Positions 23,282 to 35,830 of a stretch of DNA of 64,000 nt are shown here, in pieces. A model generated the notes under the pieces. The model did not search any database, had not been told where the DNA came from, and was given only the letters and a program-made list of their open reading frames with translations. This stretch comes from Micropterus salmoides (lineage: Eukaryota > Chordata > Actinopteri > Centrarchiformes > Centrarchidae). The stretch spans positions 3,239,385 through 3,303,384 of the forward strand of contig NW_024040485.1 of NCBI RefSeq assembly GCF_014851395.1. Direction: 5' to 3'. The translations under genes were made by a program, and so were the position numbers. Positions within the stretch are counted from its first letter, which is position 1. Each line of letters opens with the position of its first letter.

Positions 23282-24171
23282 AGATTACATTATGAAGCAG
23301 ATGACATTAAACCTCTAACAAGATATTAAGGATGACACAAAGCCAAAGATGTATTTCAGTTGTGATCCATGCTGTAAAGAGAGCAGGTGTCCAGGTGACT
23401 GTAAGTGACATCCTATACCTTTGAAATTTTGAAAGTCAACTTTTTTTGGTTCTTTCGAAAGCAAACTGCTAACTAATTTATTTTAAAAGAAAGGTGAGCA
23501 AATAAGAAATGGTTTACGCTAGTTATTTAGATTGAAGGCAGTAAGCCAGGAACATGGGTTCACCTTAACCTATGAAAGTTTTTTTGAGAAAATCAAAGAA
23601 TGTTGCTATGAATATTGTGCACCACACTGAGTTCTAGTTTAATTTTTGAATTTAGCTTTCAAAAGGTCAGCCAGCTGTTTGAATAGCTGTTTGCCAGCAT
23701 GTGCTACTGGGTTTAAAGTCACCACAACCTCAACTTAGTTTTCTGTTTTTGTATCAGCCGTTTTAAGTTTTCATTGTTAGTGGTGTGGAGTCCACCTTTG
23801 CTGCATGCAATTCAAATTGCATTCACGCGCGCACACAGTGGATTCATTAAAAAAGATGCAGTTTGTTATCCAGCTCTCCTGCAGCGGTGTCAGAGGTGTG
23901 TTAAGTAGCTGCTCATGCAACCTGATCCTACAGCTACTGATTTACATTAAAAGCATTTAACTGGTGGAACAGTTGAAACTATGATGTGGAGAACATCAGC
24001 AAGTTCTTGAAAGGAGAGGACTACATCTTGTAAAAAGAATATTACACATAAAAATCTAACAGCAATTTGTATGTAATAAAATATGCATTATGTAACTGCT
24101 ATTATTACAAATCAGGCCAAATGGGAAAAACAAAATTTGGAACGTGAACATTAATAGGTCACAGAAGCTAG

Positions 24172-27100
24172 TTATTTCAGGTATTTGACAGGAAAATTGC
24201 TGCCATAACACAATAACACTTGTTTAATAAGCTCAGCTAACAGTTCGAGTATTGAAGGGCTTTTCTCAGCTTCCTGTCTGGCCTGCCTTTCCCGCATGTC
24301 TTTTAGTTTTTTTATTTCCTCTTCCATTTTGTTTTCATGAGCTGCCCTTAATGTCTCCCTCTCCCTGTCAGCCTTAGCCTCCCTTATCTGTTTCTCATAC
24401 ATTACCTTTACCATCTTTTTCAGTTCCTCCAGCTCTCCGCTCATTTGTGCTTGTTTCTCTATAAGGTTTCGTTGTTTTTCCTCTTCAATCTTCTTCTCTG
24501 CCCTCTGGAACATTTCAGTGGTGTAATGACTTCCTCCGTTCTTCTCGGTTATGTTTCTGATCTTGTTGAGCAGCTCGCTGACCTGAGAACGATCCTTCGG
24601 GTCATTATTATTGAAGACATGGTACTGGCCATTACATCTGCCCACAAGTGCCTGCAGGTCTTCACTGTCTCTCATGAACTCCTCAATCTGTTCCCCTTTG
24701 AGCAGGTCACCATGGGTAAAGAGAACCATGCTGTATTTGTCTGCTTCCTCTCCAAATATTTCCTGTATCTTCTGCACTGTGTGCTTTTCTTCCTCTGTGT
24801 ATCTGCCCAGTCTGATGACGACCAGGAAGATATGGGGTCCAGGAGACGCAAAAGAAATGCTCTGGGCAATATCTTTAACTCTTTTCTTTTCATCAATTCC
24901 GGTGTCAAACAGACCCGGAGTGTCGACAACAGCAACCTTTTGTCCATCAACCTCACCAAAGACCTTATCACATTTATCAGTCGAAGATTTAGCAGAGAAG
25001 TATGATTCAAAGACCTGTTTCCCCAGAATGGTGTTTCCTGTGGCGCTCTTCCCAGCGCCAGTTTTTCCCACCATCACAATCCTGAGCTCCTCATTATTGT
25101 AGGTTGTTCTAGGTTGAGGAAAGACTGAAAAACAAGAATACACAATTCATACTCTATGTATTTTGTTCAATGCAGTTCCACAGAAGACCTTTGTGGTTCT
25201 GTAAATGAATTAATAATTAGCCAATGCAGCGCTTGTTGGATCAGGTTTCCCAAACCTCTACTGGAGTACCCTGTGTCCTGCCTGTCTGACCTCCCTGCTC
25301 CAAAACCGCTCATTCAAATAATCATTATGATTATCAGATCTATCCATTAGTCCAGACCAAAACTTCTGGATGCAGATATGTTTAAATACCTTTAGAATGA
25401 CTACAAATCCCAATCTACAATTTATACAGTATAAAACTCTCCATAGAACACACTATACTGGACAAAGGATGTTCAGAATGCACAAACTCATGCAGTCAAA
25501 CATCTGCTGGAACTGCTCAGGTAACATATCTGATAGTTACATGCATGCTATGTAGCAATGTGCACCTGTTCAAAAGTTCTGGCAGAAGATATGTGAAGAC
25601 CTATCGATATGGCTAAGTTACCCCGTCCAAAGTTCCCCATCACTCTGCGTGCTGGGGGACCTAAGTGACATTAGTATAGCGCTTGATACATCATAAATGC
25701 TTCTCACTGCCTTATGCATCGCCAAGAAAACTATCCTCATGAACTGGAAGGCCAAAAAGAATATAAGTATCACCCAATATCGGAATCACCTTATAGATCA
25801 CATTAGCATGGAGAAAATGTCTGCTATAAAAAAAAAAAATTGACACAATTCCAATCTCTCTGGTTCCCCTTGATCAACTTTATCACTTAATGGGGGTGGC
25901 TGTGTACTGCCTTGCTGGTCAGGGTCCTGTGTGGCCGGTAGGTGTGTCGCAGCGGTCTGTGTGACGGCGGGAGCAGAGGACTCTGTGAGCCGGCGGCCTC
26001 ACACGCTCCTCCTGCAGGTTGGCACAGGCTTCCCCCACAGCCTATTGCGGAGCTCCTCAACTCATTTTTGTTCCACCATCACTTCTCGTAAAAATGTCAA
26101 TGTAAATCAGCTGTGAAGATTTCTAATCTACACAGCTGATTTAATGTAAAATTCATGTAATGTAAAATATAAAACTTTCTGTTACTCGCCTCTGTCTGGT
26201 GCAGCAGTGATGATGCAGTGAATAGTGAATATTCTCTCTGACCAATCAGCAGTCTGTCGTGTTTTCACGTTACATTTTAGTATCCCTCAGCTCGCTTGGA
26301 ACCTCGATGGAGGTGAGGTGATACGAAAAAAAGTACCTGGAAGCAGGTACAGGTCCAACATTTCTACAAACCAAACAAAGGCGAGTCGAGCCAAAGGGCC
26401 TCTGCTCAGACTAGCTTGGTTTGAGGGCGTGGCTGACCCCGCTAGCCGCTTGGCAAGCTTATGACGCGTTTTCATTGTGATGTCACAAGTAAAGGAAGTG
26501 AAGGGCTGGACTACAAACGAGCTGTTTTCAAGCGGTTCAGAGCAGTGCTTTCTGTGGGAGATGGGAACTCCCTTTGGGCTGGACTTTGGGCTTTTTCACT
26601 TTGCAAACCTGTTACATGCACAAAAAAGAGAGATAACCCAATAAAGGAGAGGGGAAAAGCCAAAAAGCAGAATACCACCTCTTTAAAAGATTACCAGAAA
26701 AGAAGTCAGACAGCCAAACGTAACAACAATGATTGGTTATACAAAGCCACTGGAGATTTTTTCACCTAATTGGGAGAAGCTGCTTATTCAATATCACTTT
26801 ATATCACACCAAGTCTTGTAACATTAATTTTGGTCTGTTGACAAGAGAAGATTTGACTAGCAGTTGGCTATGGCACACCAGCTAAAGTTCGCCCCTATGT
26901 GGGAAACTTATTTTCACCCCACCCAACTTCCACAATCAGTTCCTGATCAACAGGCCAGCTGGCAGCAGAGGGGGAAATCCCTTTGGATGGATGAAAGATA
27001 TGCAAAGTGCTGAGATGAGAAACCCTGTTTACTCCTTTTGGATAACCACAAGCCTTATCTGTCCATTGATTGACTGAATTATGCAGAAATTTGCATAATT

Positions 27101-27950
27101 ATGCTGTCGTTCCTACCCCACTGCTCACATCAGCTCCAACCATAAGAAATTAGTAATTGTGTTCTTAGTTTTTGACAATCCAGTGTGACAACTTACCAGC
27201 TGACAGGGCAAATTGTCACAGGTGCACACTCTCTATTGAGTATAAAACTCCATAATGAGATAAGATATGAAGATGAAATGAAAACAAAATACATGCCTTT
27301 CTTTTGATATGACATTTATACAATTGTGATGGATGGTGCCCAGTAAATGTTAGACAGTGTGAAAAGTATGACAACAGATACAATTTTGGTCCCATTACAA
27401 AAGACTTTATACCTATTTGTTCTTGACAATGTTAAATAAAAACAGGATCGACTCGTTATACTGTTCCTAAAGGTACCGAAAGCGTGTTACCTCTAACACA
27501 TTATAACTCATTAGTAGGGCACATCATTCCCAGATGGGTGTAATGTGGTTCAAGTTTGTGCTTGAAAAATATAGCTTGTTTGTATTAAAATGCATTCGGA
27601 AGCCTTTATCATAAAATGCTGTTAACAGTCTTGAGAGGATCAGTATATTTAGCAATATGATCTAGGTCTCAAATGGAAACACAGTAAAAAATTAAAGCAA
27701 CGAAATTATAAGGAAATAAATGGATGAAAAATACAAAACACCAAAGGCAGGTAAAAAATATGATAGCAAAACTGAGCACACAAAAGACTAAAAAAGAGTT
27801 TATAAATGAGGCTTGATTGGCATATAATGTGTAAAGGTGTAGTCTGCAAAAAGAAGCATACCTGGATGTCACTTGAGTCACCAATACATCAGGACTATTA
27901 TAAATATAGCTGCATATTGACTTACCATATTCTGTACTTAGGCTTGCCAT
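24172..27950 (-). CDS. gimap: GIMAP-family (AIG1-type) GTPase, copy B
   Basis: Exon 1 is 27950-27926 (MASLSTEY plus one base), the same 25-nt length and phase as in copy A. Exon 2 is 25124-24172. Together they give 325 aa across a 2.8-kb intron. The P-loop GKTGAGKS is again at residues 28-35; DTPGLFD, RLGRYTEEEK, FTHGD and RCNGQYHVFNN are all intact, so the GTPase looks functional. A K/E/R-rich coiled coil follows. The C-terminus (ILELLAELIKQVLL, then GSNFPVKYLK) is amphipathic and lacks the long hydrophobic anchor of copy A. An in-frame ATG at 25143, inside the intron, would give an alternative N-terminus, but the 25-nt exon shared with copy A is the better start. Very similar to copy A across the G domain, so a tandem paralogue. 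Confidence 0.9.
25125..27925. other. GIMAP B intron
   Basis: 2.8-kb intron, 15 times longer than the copy A intron. Holds the dispersed repeats at about 26180-26686. No other coding sequence recognised. Confidence 0.7.
26473..26686 (+). repeat. Dispersed repeat, copy 1 (GIMAP B intron)
   Basis: About 215 bp nearly identical to 56813-57026, sharing GGCTGGACTACAAACGAGCT, TGGGAGATGGGAACTCCCTT and AAAGCAGAATACCACCTCTT. Sequence just upstream (about 26180-26460, with CTCGCTTGGAACCTCGATGG) belongs to another fish repeat. Confidence 0.8.
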
Positions 27951-28292
27951 GTTTGGGTTGTAGAGAGCAAATGTGTTGCCTTATAGTGAAGTAAAGACCG
28001 AAAGTTAAGAGACTGAATGCAACAATGCTTCTTTCATTAAAGCTTCATGCAACAAACCACACCCATGAATACAATGACGACGTATTTTTGTGTTTAGTTC
28101 ACAGGCTGTTTTATATAATCATCCTAAATGAGATAGTACTGACAGCACAGTTTGTGTCTTTGAGTCATTTGCTATCATTTGTATTAAATCCTGCTTTAAT
28201 TCATAGAACAAGAGGAGCTTAAGGAGGAGTTTTTGCTCAACGTCCTGTTCTGGCCTGTTCACTTTTTCTAGTCAAGTCAGTTTGACTTTTTA

Positions 28293-28490
28293 GAGGTGGA
28301 GGAAGTATTCTGATACTTTTACTTAAGTAAAAGTACTAATGCTACACTTTAAAAAATACTTTTGTTACAAGAAAAAGTCCTGCTTTGAAAACGTTACTTG
28401 AGTTAAAGTACTGTATGTCAGTATTATCATGAAAATGTACTTAGTATTAAAAGTAACATACTTAATCCAGAAAAATGTCCACTCTATTCT
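28293..28490. repeat. Dispersed repeat (TACTTAAGTAAAAGTACTAA family)
   Basis: Starts GGTGGAGGAAGTATTC and continues TTTTACTTAAGTAAAAGTAC, AAGTCCTGCTTTGAAAACG and TTACTTGAGTTAAAGTAC. Well-known percomorph repeat. It lies in the DNA that separates the two halves of the GIMAP B upstream region. Confidence 0.6.
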
Positions 28491-29249
28491 GAAAAGGAAT
28501 GCTACTAATGATTATTTTCAAAATTCAGAAATCAGTGAGAAATGTAGTCACCTGAGATGGAGACTCAATCGACTGAATCGTCATGTAGATGTATGCTTCT
28601 GAATGGAGTTTGTAGGTTACATCGATACACCTGGGACGTCTCCTACACACGCCGAAGGATACCTTTTGCGTGAAATAACTACTCTTTGTCAAACATGAGT
28701 ATATGACACCTGAGATGAGATCAGGCTGATCAGACAGACACCTTCAAATTGAATTGTTGCATGCAACTGACAGTTACAGTCAGCTACAGCTTTCACCTCA
28801 TTTTGCTCTGTGATAACTGCTGTTAAGTCAGTGTGGTGCTAATCCAGTCAGAACCTACTGTTGAGCCTCAACTTTGTGTTTCCTACAACAAGTTAGATAG
28901 ATTTTTGCTTAAGGATTTTGTACAATTGTGTGTGAGCTGATTCTCTTTATTGGTTAATTTCACATGTTATGTTTTATTTCACCCATTCATTGATTGACTG
29001 AATGATCCACGCCCTTGATTGTCCCATTTTATTTTTATAACCTACCACATCTTGAATATCCAGTCCTCCTGCATGGTTTCATGGTTCAATATGTAAACAG
29101 CAAACCCTGTTTGCCATCCCATCTGCATTTACTAGAAATGCATTCAGTTATTTTAAATACAAATACAGTGCACATGGTGTTGCCTGCCCTTTGAATTGTG
29201 GTTCTAGTCTCTTTCTAAAACCTCAACAAACCATTTAGGAAATGTAATT

Positions 29250-29862
29250 CAGGCATCAGCTTCCTGTCTGGCCAACATTTCATACATTTCTTTCAGCTTT
29301 TTTATTTCCTTTTCCATTTCTCTTTCACAAGCTGCCCTTAATAGATTCTCCTTCATGTCATCCTCCACGTTCCTTATTAGTTGCTAATACTTTTCCCTTA
29401 TTTTGTTACTTAGTTTCCTTAGCTCTTTGAAAAGTTGCTCTTGTTTCTCTGTAAGAATTTATTGTTTCCTCTCTTCTATCACCTTCTCTGCCCTCTGGAA
29501 CATTTCAGTGGTGTAATGACTTCCTCCGTTCTTCTCTGTTATCTCTCTGATCTTTTTGAGCAGCTCACTGACCTGAGAATGATCCTTCAGATCATTATTA
29601 TTGAAGACATGGTACTTGCTGATACATCTGTCCACAAGTTCCTGCAGGTCTTCATTGTCTCTCAGGAACACCACAATAGGCTTCCCTTTGAGCAGGTCAC
29701 CAAGGGTAAGAGAACCATGCTGTATTTGTCTGCTTTCTCTCCAAAGATTTCTTTAATTTCTGCACTGTCTGCTTTTCTTCCTATGTGTATCTGCCCAGTC
29801 TGATGACAAACAGGCAGGACGATATGGGGTCCAGGAGAAGCAAAAGAAATGCTCTGGTCATT
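29250..29862 (-). pseudogene. GIMAP pseudogene, copy C (5' truncated, frameshifted)
   Basis: Minus-strand sequence aligns with exon 2 of copies A and B from the SISFASPGPHI region (about 29862) to the C-terminal coiled coil (about 29250). The P-loop, switch regions and DTPG are missing: homology stops where an unrelated CpG-rich repeat begins. Reading needs at least two frame changes, one after SFASPGPHI and one between the KYSMVL and FLRDNEDLQ segments. The recognisable KYHVFNNNDLKDHSQ segment runs to a stop at 29459, before the coiled coil. It cannot encode a GTPase. The lost 5' half is not found further upstream. Confidence 0.9.
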
Positions 29863-30035
29863 AAAGCTGCAAGCAGTGTTGGGCAGGCCCTCGTGCCGTG
29901 ACGCGCGTTGGGGCGTGACATGCTGCGCTGCAGCGGCCGCAGGTCCAGAGGCGCACTGAATTGTCGCACGCATTGGAGTGGTCACGAAGGACTTAAACGT
30001 CACATCCTGTGTCCCCTGGGTGGCGCTTGACAACA
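29863..30035. repeat. CpG-rich dispersed repeat abutting GIMAP pseudogene C
   Basis: A GC- and CpG-rich block starts with TTAAAGCTGCAAGCAG exactly where GIMAP homology ends. I recognise this opening and the later CTGGGTGGCGCTTGACAAC segment as a dispersed fish repeat, from memory of similar sequences; the family name is not certain. Confidence 0.5.
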
Positions 30036-30109
30036 CCCGCTAATTATATTGTGCAGCAGTAGGAGTGTGGACCTTGCTGTGAAAATGCCATGTGAATCAA
30101 ATGATTTTC

Positions 30110-30350
30110 AGTGGTCACTCTAATATTGTGTACATAAAATGTGTGTATATATATAAATGTATATAAACATAATAATAATAATAGAAAAAATGTCAATGGA
30201 AGGAATGTAAGAATTAAAGGGGTAGGAGTACATAAGTTTTACTTCTTCCTACTTCTTTTCACACAAGTGATGTATGTTAACACAGGAAAGAAGGGTACTG
30301 TCTCTTACATGTTCGAAATAAAGATTTCAATTCTAAAAATTCAATTCAAA
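30110..30350 (+). repeat. LINE 3'-end-like sequence
   Basis: GGGGTAGGAGTACATAAGTT, TTCTTCCTACTTCTTTTCAC and TGTTCGAAATAAAG followed by (AATTC)-rich repeats resemble the 3' ends of fish LINEs. No RT coding sequence nearby. Confidence 0.4.
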
Positions 30351-31274
30351 TTGTCAACACTAAGTGGCAACTTTCCTAGAACTGAAACTAGTTGAAGCTC
30401 TGATCCAAAATAATGCAGTTATTTCTTCCTTTGTGTTTGTTCACTGGCATATACAGTGAATGTGACCTGTCAGGTCCACATGTTGGTAACACCCATCTTA
30501 ACTGTCAGATAATTGAACAAGAGAGAACAATAAAATACAGCAGAAAGGAGAGTGTTTATCAGGCTTTGTTTCATTCCAGAAAGATGACTGGCCTGGCAGA
30601 GACAGAGTCTTTATGCTTTGTTTACAATACGAAGTAAAACTCTTTCAAGATGATCGGTCAGAAAATGTCCTGTGTGCCTGGCACAGGAGATAGTTTTCAT
30701 GCTTTGATGTGCAGAATAGGACAAATAAATATAGAAAAACACATTAACTTGGAAACACTTTTCACTCATTATTACTCATTAAACCATTTAGAAAAAGGTG
30801 TTGACCTCTTTACTGCTTGGCCCACCTTTTCAGGAGACAAATCTTTTTACTGCAAACAAATATATTTACCAGATGATGCTACTCAATTGCATTTATATGG
30901 TTTAGGTTTAGAAGTGAAGGTTTAGAAGCGTTGTTCTAGTACGGCATTGCCAGTCTGTCTGTTGCAGTCAGAAGGTCCGTTTCACCAAAGTGAATTATCT
31001 CAACTACTGAATGGATGCAGATGTGTTGGGTCCTTGAAATTCACAGCATGTGGACAGTTTGACTAGTTTGCATTTTAATGACTTGTGTAAAAGTAAAACA
31101 TTTTTGAAAATCTTAATTATCAGTGATAAGTTTCTTTCAGCTGCTCCAATGTCAGGACCTATTATGAAACCCACTGAGCCAACTGCATGTGTGACTTAAT
31201 TTTGGCCAGGTAGTGTGAATTGTAATTGGATAATATCATAGTTCTTTTATCTTAAATTATAGCACCCCCATGTG

Positions 31275-31700
31275 GCTGGTAAACAGTGGTGAAAGAAGTA
31301 TTGAGAACTAGGCCTATAGAAGTATTATCAGGAAAATGTTCATAAACTACCAAAAGTCCTCAATAGATAAAAGAGTGACCCTTTGGTGGTTGATTATTAT
31401 TATTATTATGCTTATTCATGCATTATTGTTTAAGCAGCACTTTAATGATGTCAACTACTTTACTATTTTATATCATGTTGGGTTGTTTTATCTAATAATA
31501 TGTGTCTTATTTTATTTGATCACTTTTTGTATGCCGAATCTTAATCTGAAAAGTAAATAAAGAAAAATAGAGTAATCTAGTAATAAGTGTAGTAATAATA
31601 GTGGAGTAGTAAAGTGGAAAGTGGCAGAAAATGGAAGTACACAAGTAAAGACTGTACATGTAAATAAAATATTTTAATAAATGTACTTAGTTATCTTACT
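31275..31700. repeat. Dispersed repeat of the same AAGTAAAAGTAC type, disrupted
   Basis: Begins ACAGTGGTGAAAGAAGTATT and ends AATAAATGTACTTAGTTATC, the two ends of the family also seen at 28293. The middle holds unrelated AT-rich sequence with a LINE-like tail (31500-31560). A short related piece is at 5085-5165. Confidence 0.4.
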
Positions 31701-34060
31701 GCTTACTGCTAATAAATACAGACTGAGTTCATGTTGCCAGAGAATCATTACTTAAAGGGACATTGCAATGACTTAAATGTATTCCCTACTAATCCTGACC
31801 TATGCCTAACCCTAACCCTGACCTTAAATCAAGAATTAAAATGTAATAATTTAGGTTGTGGGGACCTGGATTTTCTCCCTAAAAGGTGCCAAAGTTGCAC
31901 AATGTGACTGTGTACACAGGTTTATATTCCCATACCATATATGTTCACAATAGCTGAGTTCACAAACACACACTGAGGTCTAATAAAGGAAACTACAGAC
32001 TGTGTTACAACATTTTATTGACATTCTTAAGTTTAATTACATAAATGCACATTTTGTTAAAGCATTTTGGTTGTGACCCAACAACATGTTTTTGAATCAA
32101 AGGATTTCTCACTTTTAGACAATGGCCTGGAAGCCACCATGATACAACCAGAATGTGAATGAAAAACGTGAATTTTATCAGTTTACTAAATATTTAAAAA
32201 GGTCTTTGCTTAGTAAACCTGCCTGAACTGTTATTCAACAGTTGGAGCATTTCTTTGTTTTATACAGTTATTACACGTGAGCTAGAAATGAACTGCAGCC
32301 ACTACAAAGGCACTGATAAACAAATATTACTATCTTCTGTAGAGTTATGCTGATACAAGGCATTACATGATGAATTCAAGAGGATACATTTTACATTGCT
32401 CTGTGTCTTTATTATAAAATCACTGTATTTTAATGTACAAGGCATGTTGAAGAAACAGTTCAGTCAGTCTTCATCTTGATTCGTTGAATCCCTGACTGAT
32501 GTCTGACAGCAGACTGTCCTATGTAGGTGCATCATTAAATAATAAAGCTAAATTTTACTTTGAGTCTAGTTTTGGATCATCCTACGACTTGGAGCAGAGG
32601 TCTCCATGGTTTAGCTTGGTTCCCAGCAGCAAAGACTTGACTAGGGACTTGAGTCGGGCTGGGTCCCAATTATATTCAGTCTAAACGGATCAGGTAGAAT
32701 CCCGTTCTCTTGCTGCAGGTCTTGTCCAAGTGAATTTAAGACGACTCTCTCAGCTCAGATAATTTAGTATGTCATCATCACTGGAATGAAAACTGTGTTT
32801 TTAGAGGTTGAGTGTGAACTGTGAGGTGCAAAGTTGGTGTTCTCTGTTCAGGCTGTGCACATTTAGGATCAAGTCTGTTTCGGAGTCTGGCTGTCAAAGG
32901 TTGTTCAGGATGTTCATTCATGATTCATGCTCAGTGCTTCAACCACTGGGCCACCACGGCTACCTGAACCCTTATGTTTATTCAACATACAGTAGTTTTG
33001 TTTTGGCAATCGAGGCATTCAGGTATGTTGTGTTAGTCGCTGCAGCCATAAAGTTTAGTTTAGTTAAACCCCCTTGACCTAACAACAAAACATTTTAGCA
33101 GCACCACTTGTGACAATACCTACGGTGTATGGTGGATTTTTAGGTTTTTGGTAAGCTAAGTGGTCACTGGTTTGAAGAATCTTTCTGCCCCCTATGTGTC
33201 AACATTTGCTTAATGCAGCTTTAAGTAGGATATTTCACTTTCGTCTTAGTGATGAAGCCAGAAATAGCCGGGATTTTAAAATGAGATGCCCCTCAGGCTG
33301 GAACTCCTTTTTGTGAGTTTTGAGCAGTGGTGGAGCTCTAACTCTAACGCCTGAATCTGTTTATGTTGGGAGATATTTCTCTGAAAAACATCCACTGAAT
33401 GTCGATTGAGCCTTTCGAACCAGCCACCAGCAAACTGTGAGTCTGCTGTGTTTTAGATTAGTGACCACATTTGACATATGAAAATCTAAATTTGGCTTGC
33501 AATTACGACAAATTAGCGGGTGATACGGATGCAAAGTCCTTTTTCTTTATGCCCACTGACGACCACAATGAGCAACGTGAAGTTTGTGAGCTTGAAGCAC
33601 TGGAAGTTAAAATGTTTTAATGATTAAATATATTTATGTCTTAAAATGACATTTCCATGCATAGTATTTTGAAACCGGCATCATGTTGTAATAAAATAAA
33701 AGTCTCACAACTATATAAATGTTTCATGAAAAATAAAACATACATATAAAATTAAAAAAGGTTTTACTACTTTTCAATCCTTATAGTCAACAGTCCAACT
33801 AGTGTTATAGCAGTAACCAGTAGTATTTTGAGCATTAAAGTTGTTTTAATTGCCTAGTGATTGTCAATTCGATGTCTGTGGTGTTCTGGGTAATGTAGTT
33901 GAATGAATCAATCTAGCGTCAACATGAGTGTCAGATGTGTTTTGAGGTGTCTACATTACACATTACAACTAAAACCAATCATTTGTAATAAATATTTAAT
34001 TTAATTAATAATATATAACAGGAAGTCTTATGGCTTGCTTTCCCCAAAATATCACCTCAG

Positions 34061-34102
34061 GTTACTGGTAAAATTGCATTTTGCTGCAGTTTTACCAGTA
34101 AC
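34061..34102. repeat. Hairpin with 13-bp perfect arms
   Basis: GTTACTGGTAAAA (34061-34073) and TTTTACCAGTAAC (34090-34102) flank a 16-nt loop. The loop sequence GCATTTTGCTGCAG and following DNA to about 34210 are also found near 18591-18730, upstream of GIMAP A, with a weaker stem. Confidence 0.75.
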
Positions 34103-35830
34103 CAATGCCTTTCAATACAATTTTGGGATGATGGTAATTTTGTTTTGGGGGATGTTTAAGTCTTAAGACATGTTTTTGTTTATATGAGTTTCATTTTTTT
34201 CTTGTTACTTATTGTCTTACTCTGAGGTTGTTGAGAAGATCAATTTCAGTTTTGAATACTTTATTTGGGAGGTTCAAGAACCCCATGTTGAGCATTTATT
34301 TATAAGCAACAAAATATAATTTAGATGGAAACAGATACTAAGGTAATTTTAAGTTTGAACATATATTATAATTAATAAAAACATAGTTCATGTAATCATG
34401 TAAAATATGTACTCATATTTATCTGAATACAAAGTATAAAATATGAATTATATTTACTCATTGTATGTCAATTAATTATATATCTTTATTATATTTACTA
34501 ATTGTTAAATTAATTATATTTATTCAGTATATTCATTATTGTATATTCATTAATACTTTATTTACACTCTTTCCAACTGATCAAACTGCATCCGCCAAGA
34601 TTTTAAGTAAGCAGACCTTGTGTTTTCTAAACACTTTTGAACGTGCCAGTGAGGATTTGCTCTTGTGTGTTATACTTCATCCACAACAGTTACAGATGCC
34701 AGTTAAAGCCATAGTTGTTCACAAATACATTAATAAACAAAAGTCCATAGTTGCTTCCAACTAAGTAATAGTGTGTTAATACCCCTATAAGTGTTTATAT
34801 GCTGCTTATAAATGCAAAATTGTTCTCATCAATCAAATGTGATCAGGTGATAAAAATTGCTTTGAAAAGAAAACTGTAACCACAGTAATTGATTGAAACC
34901 AAGAGTAGGCCTTTAGTCCTTAAACCATCAACAACCCTTTATGCCAGGATCAGACTACACAATATGTCTAATAGCTTGCTTACACACAGTAGGTGATCAG
35001 TAAGGTGCCATGGACACAAGATTTAGCATCCTACATATCTTTAAAAAAAACATTTTAACAAATTTGCTAAACAGGAAGACATTTTTCATCTTCTGTCCAG
35101 AGTCCTGCATGACCCCAGTTTTGCAACCCCAAGCTAATTGACCCGTTACCTGCAATTATATCAAAATCAATTGAGGACCCGACCCAGCCTGGCACGTTAA
35201 TATAACACCTGCGACCTGAGCAGTAGGCTACTCAAACATGCTCTGAGCTGGCTGCTGGGCAGCAGGCCTACAGGCAAAAACTTTTGAGGGCGCGCAAAAA
35301 GGAACCAAAAATAAGTAAATATTCAGACTGCACAAGCAAAAGCACACTCCATGTTTTCAGTTTCTGTATTTTCCTCATCGTCACAGGACATGTCGTTAGT
35401 GTTGTCTAACTCAGCGAGAGAAGGAATGATGCAGTTGTCTTTTGGTCAGGACGTTGTGAGTACTGGCGTCCCAGGTGCTGCATCAGTTGTCTATCACTAT
35501 CACATGCTACACAGCATACAGCAAGCAACAGTGATACACAACGCTCATTTTCCGTTCCCACTTTCTGTGGGGTCAGGCTATTATCTGGGTTTTGTGTAGT
35601 CTGATCTCAACATTAGGTTAGGATGATTCTGACTAAAGGGAAATCACTTCCACTTCCATATCTGACAAACTGTTCTGAAAAGTTGATGTTAGCTTTACAG
35701 GAAAAAGATAAATGGAAACAATGTTTTCTTACAACCTCCAACAATCCTCTGTGACCTAGAACACCCCCATCTCCCTCCACATGTCCTGTGTAACCCATCC
35801 TCCTCCCCTGCCCATCGTACTTTTCATCAA

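Larger units (their letters stand above)
30351..35830. other. Intergenic region between GIMAP C and RETREG1
   Basis: AT-rich. Holds the 31275-31700 repeat and the 34061 hairpin. RETREG1 3' UTR must occupy its upper end, but no single poly(A) signal stands out. ORFs here lack any family signature. Confidence 0.5.

Noticed and set aside
24445..25102. Plus-strand ORFs of 163-186 aa
   Set aside because: Antisense of GIMAP B exon 2; the same shadow appears opposite GIMAP A at 17241-17750.
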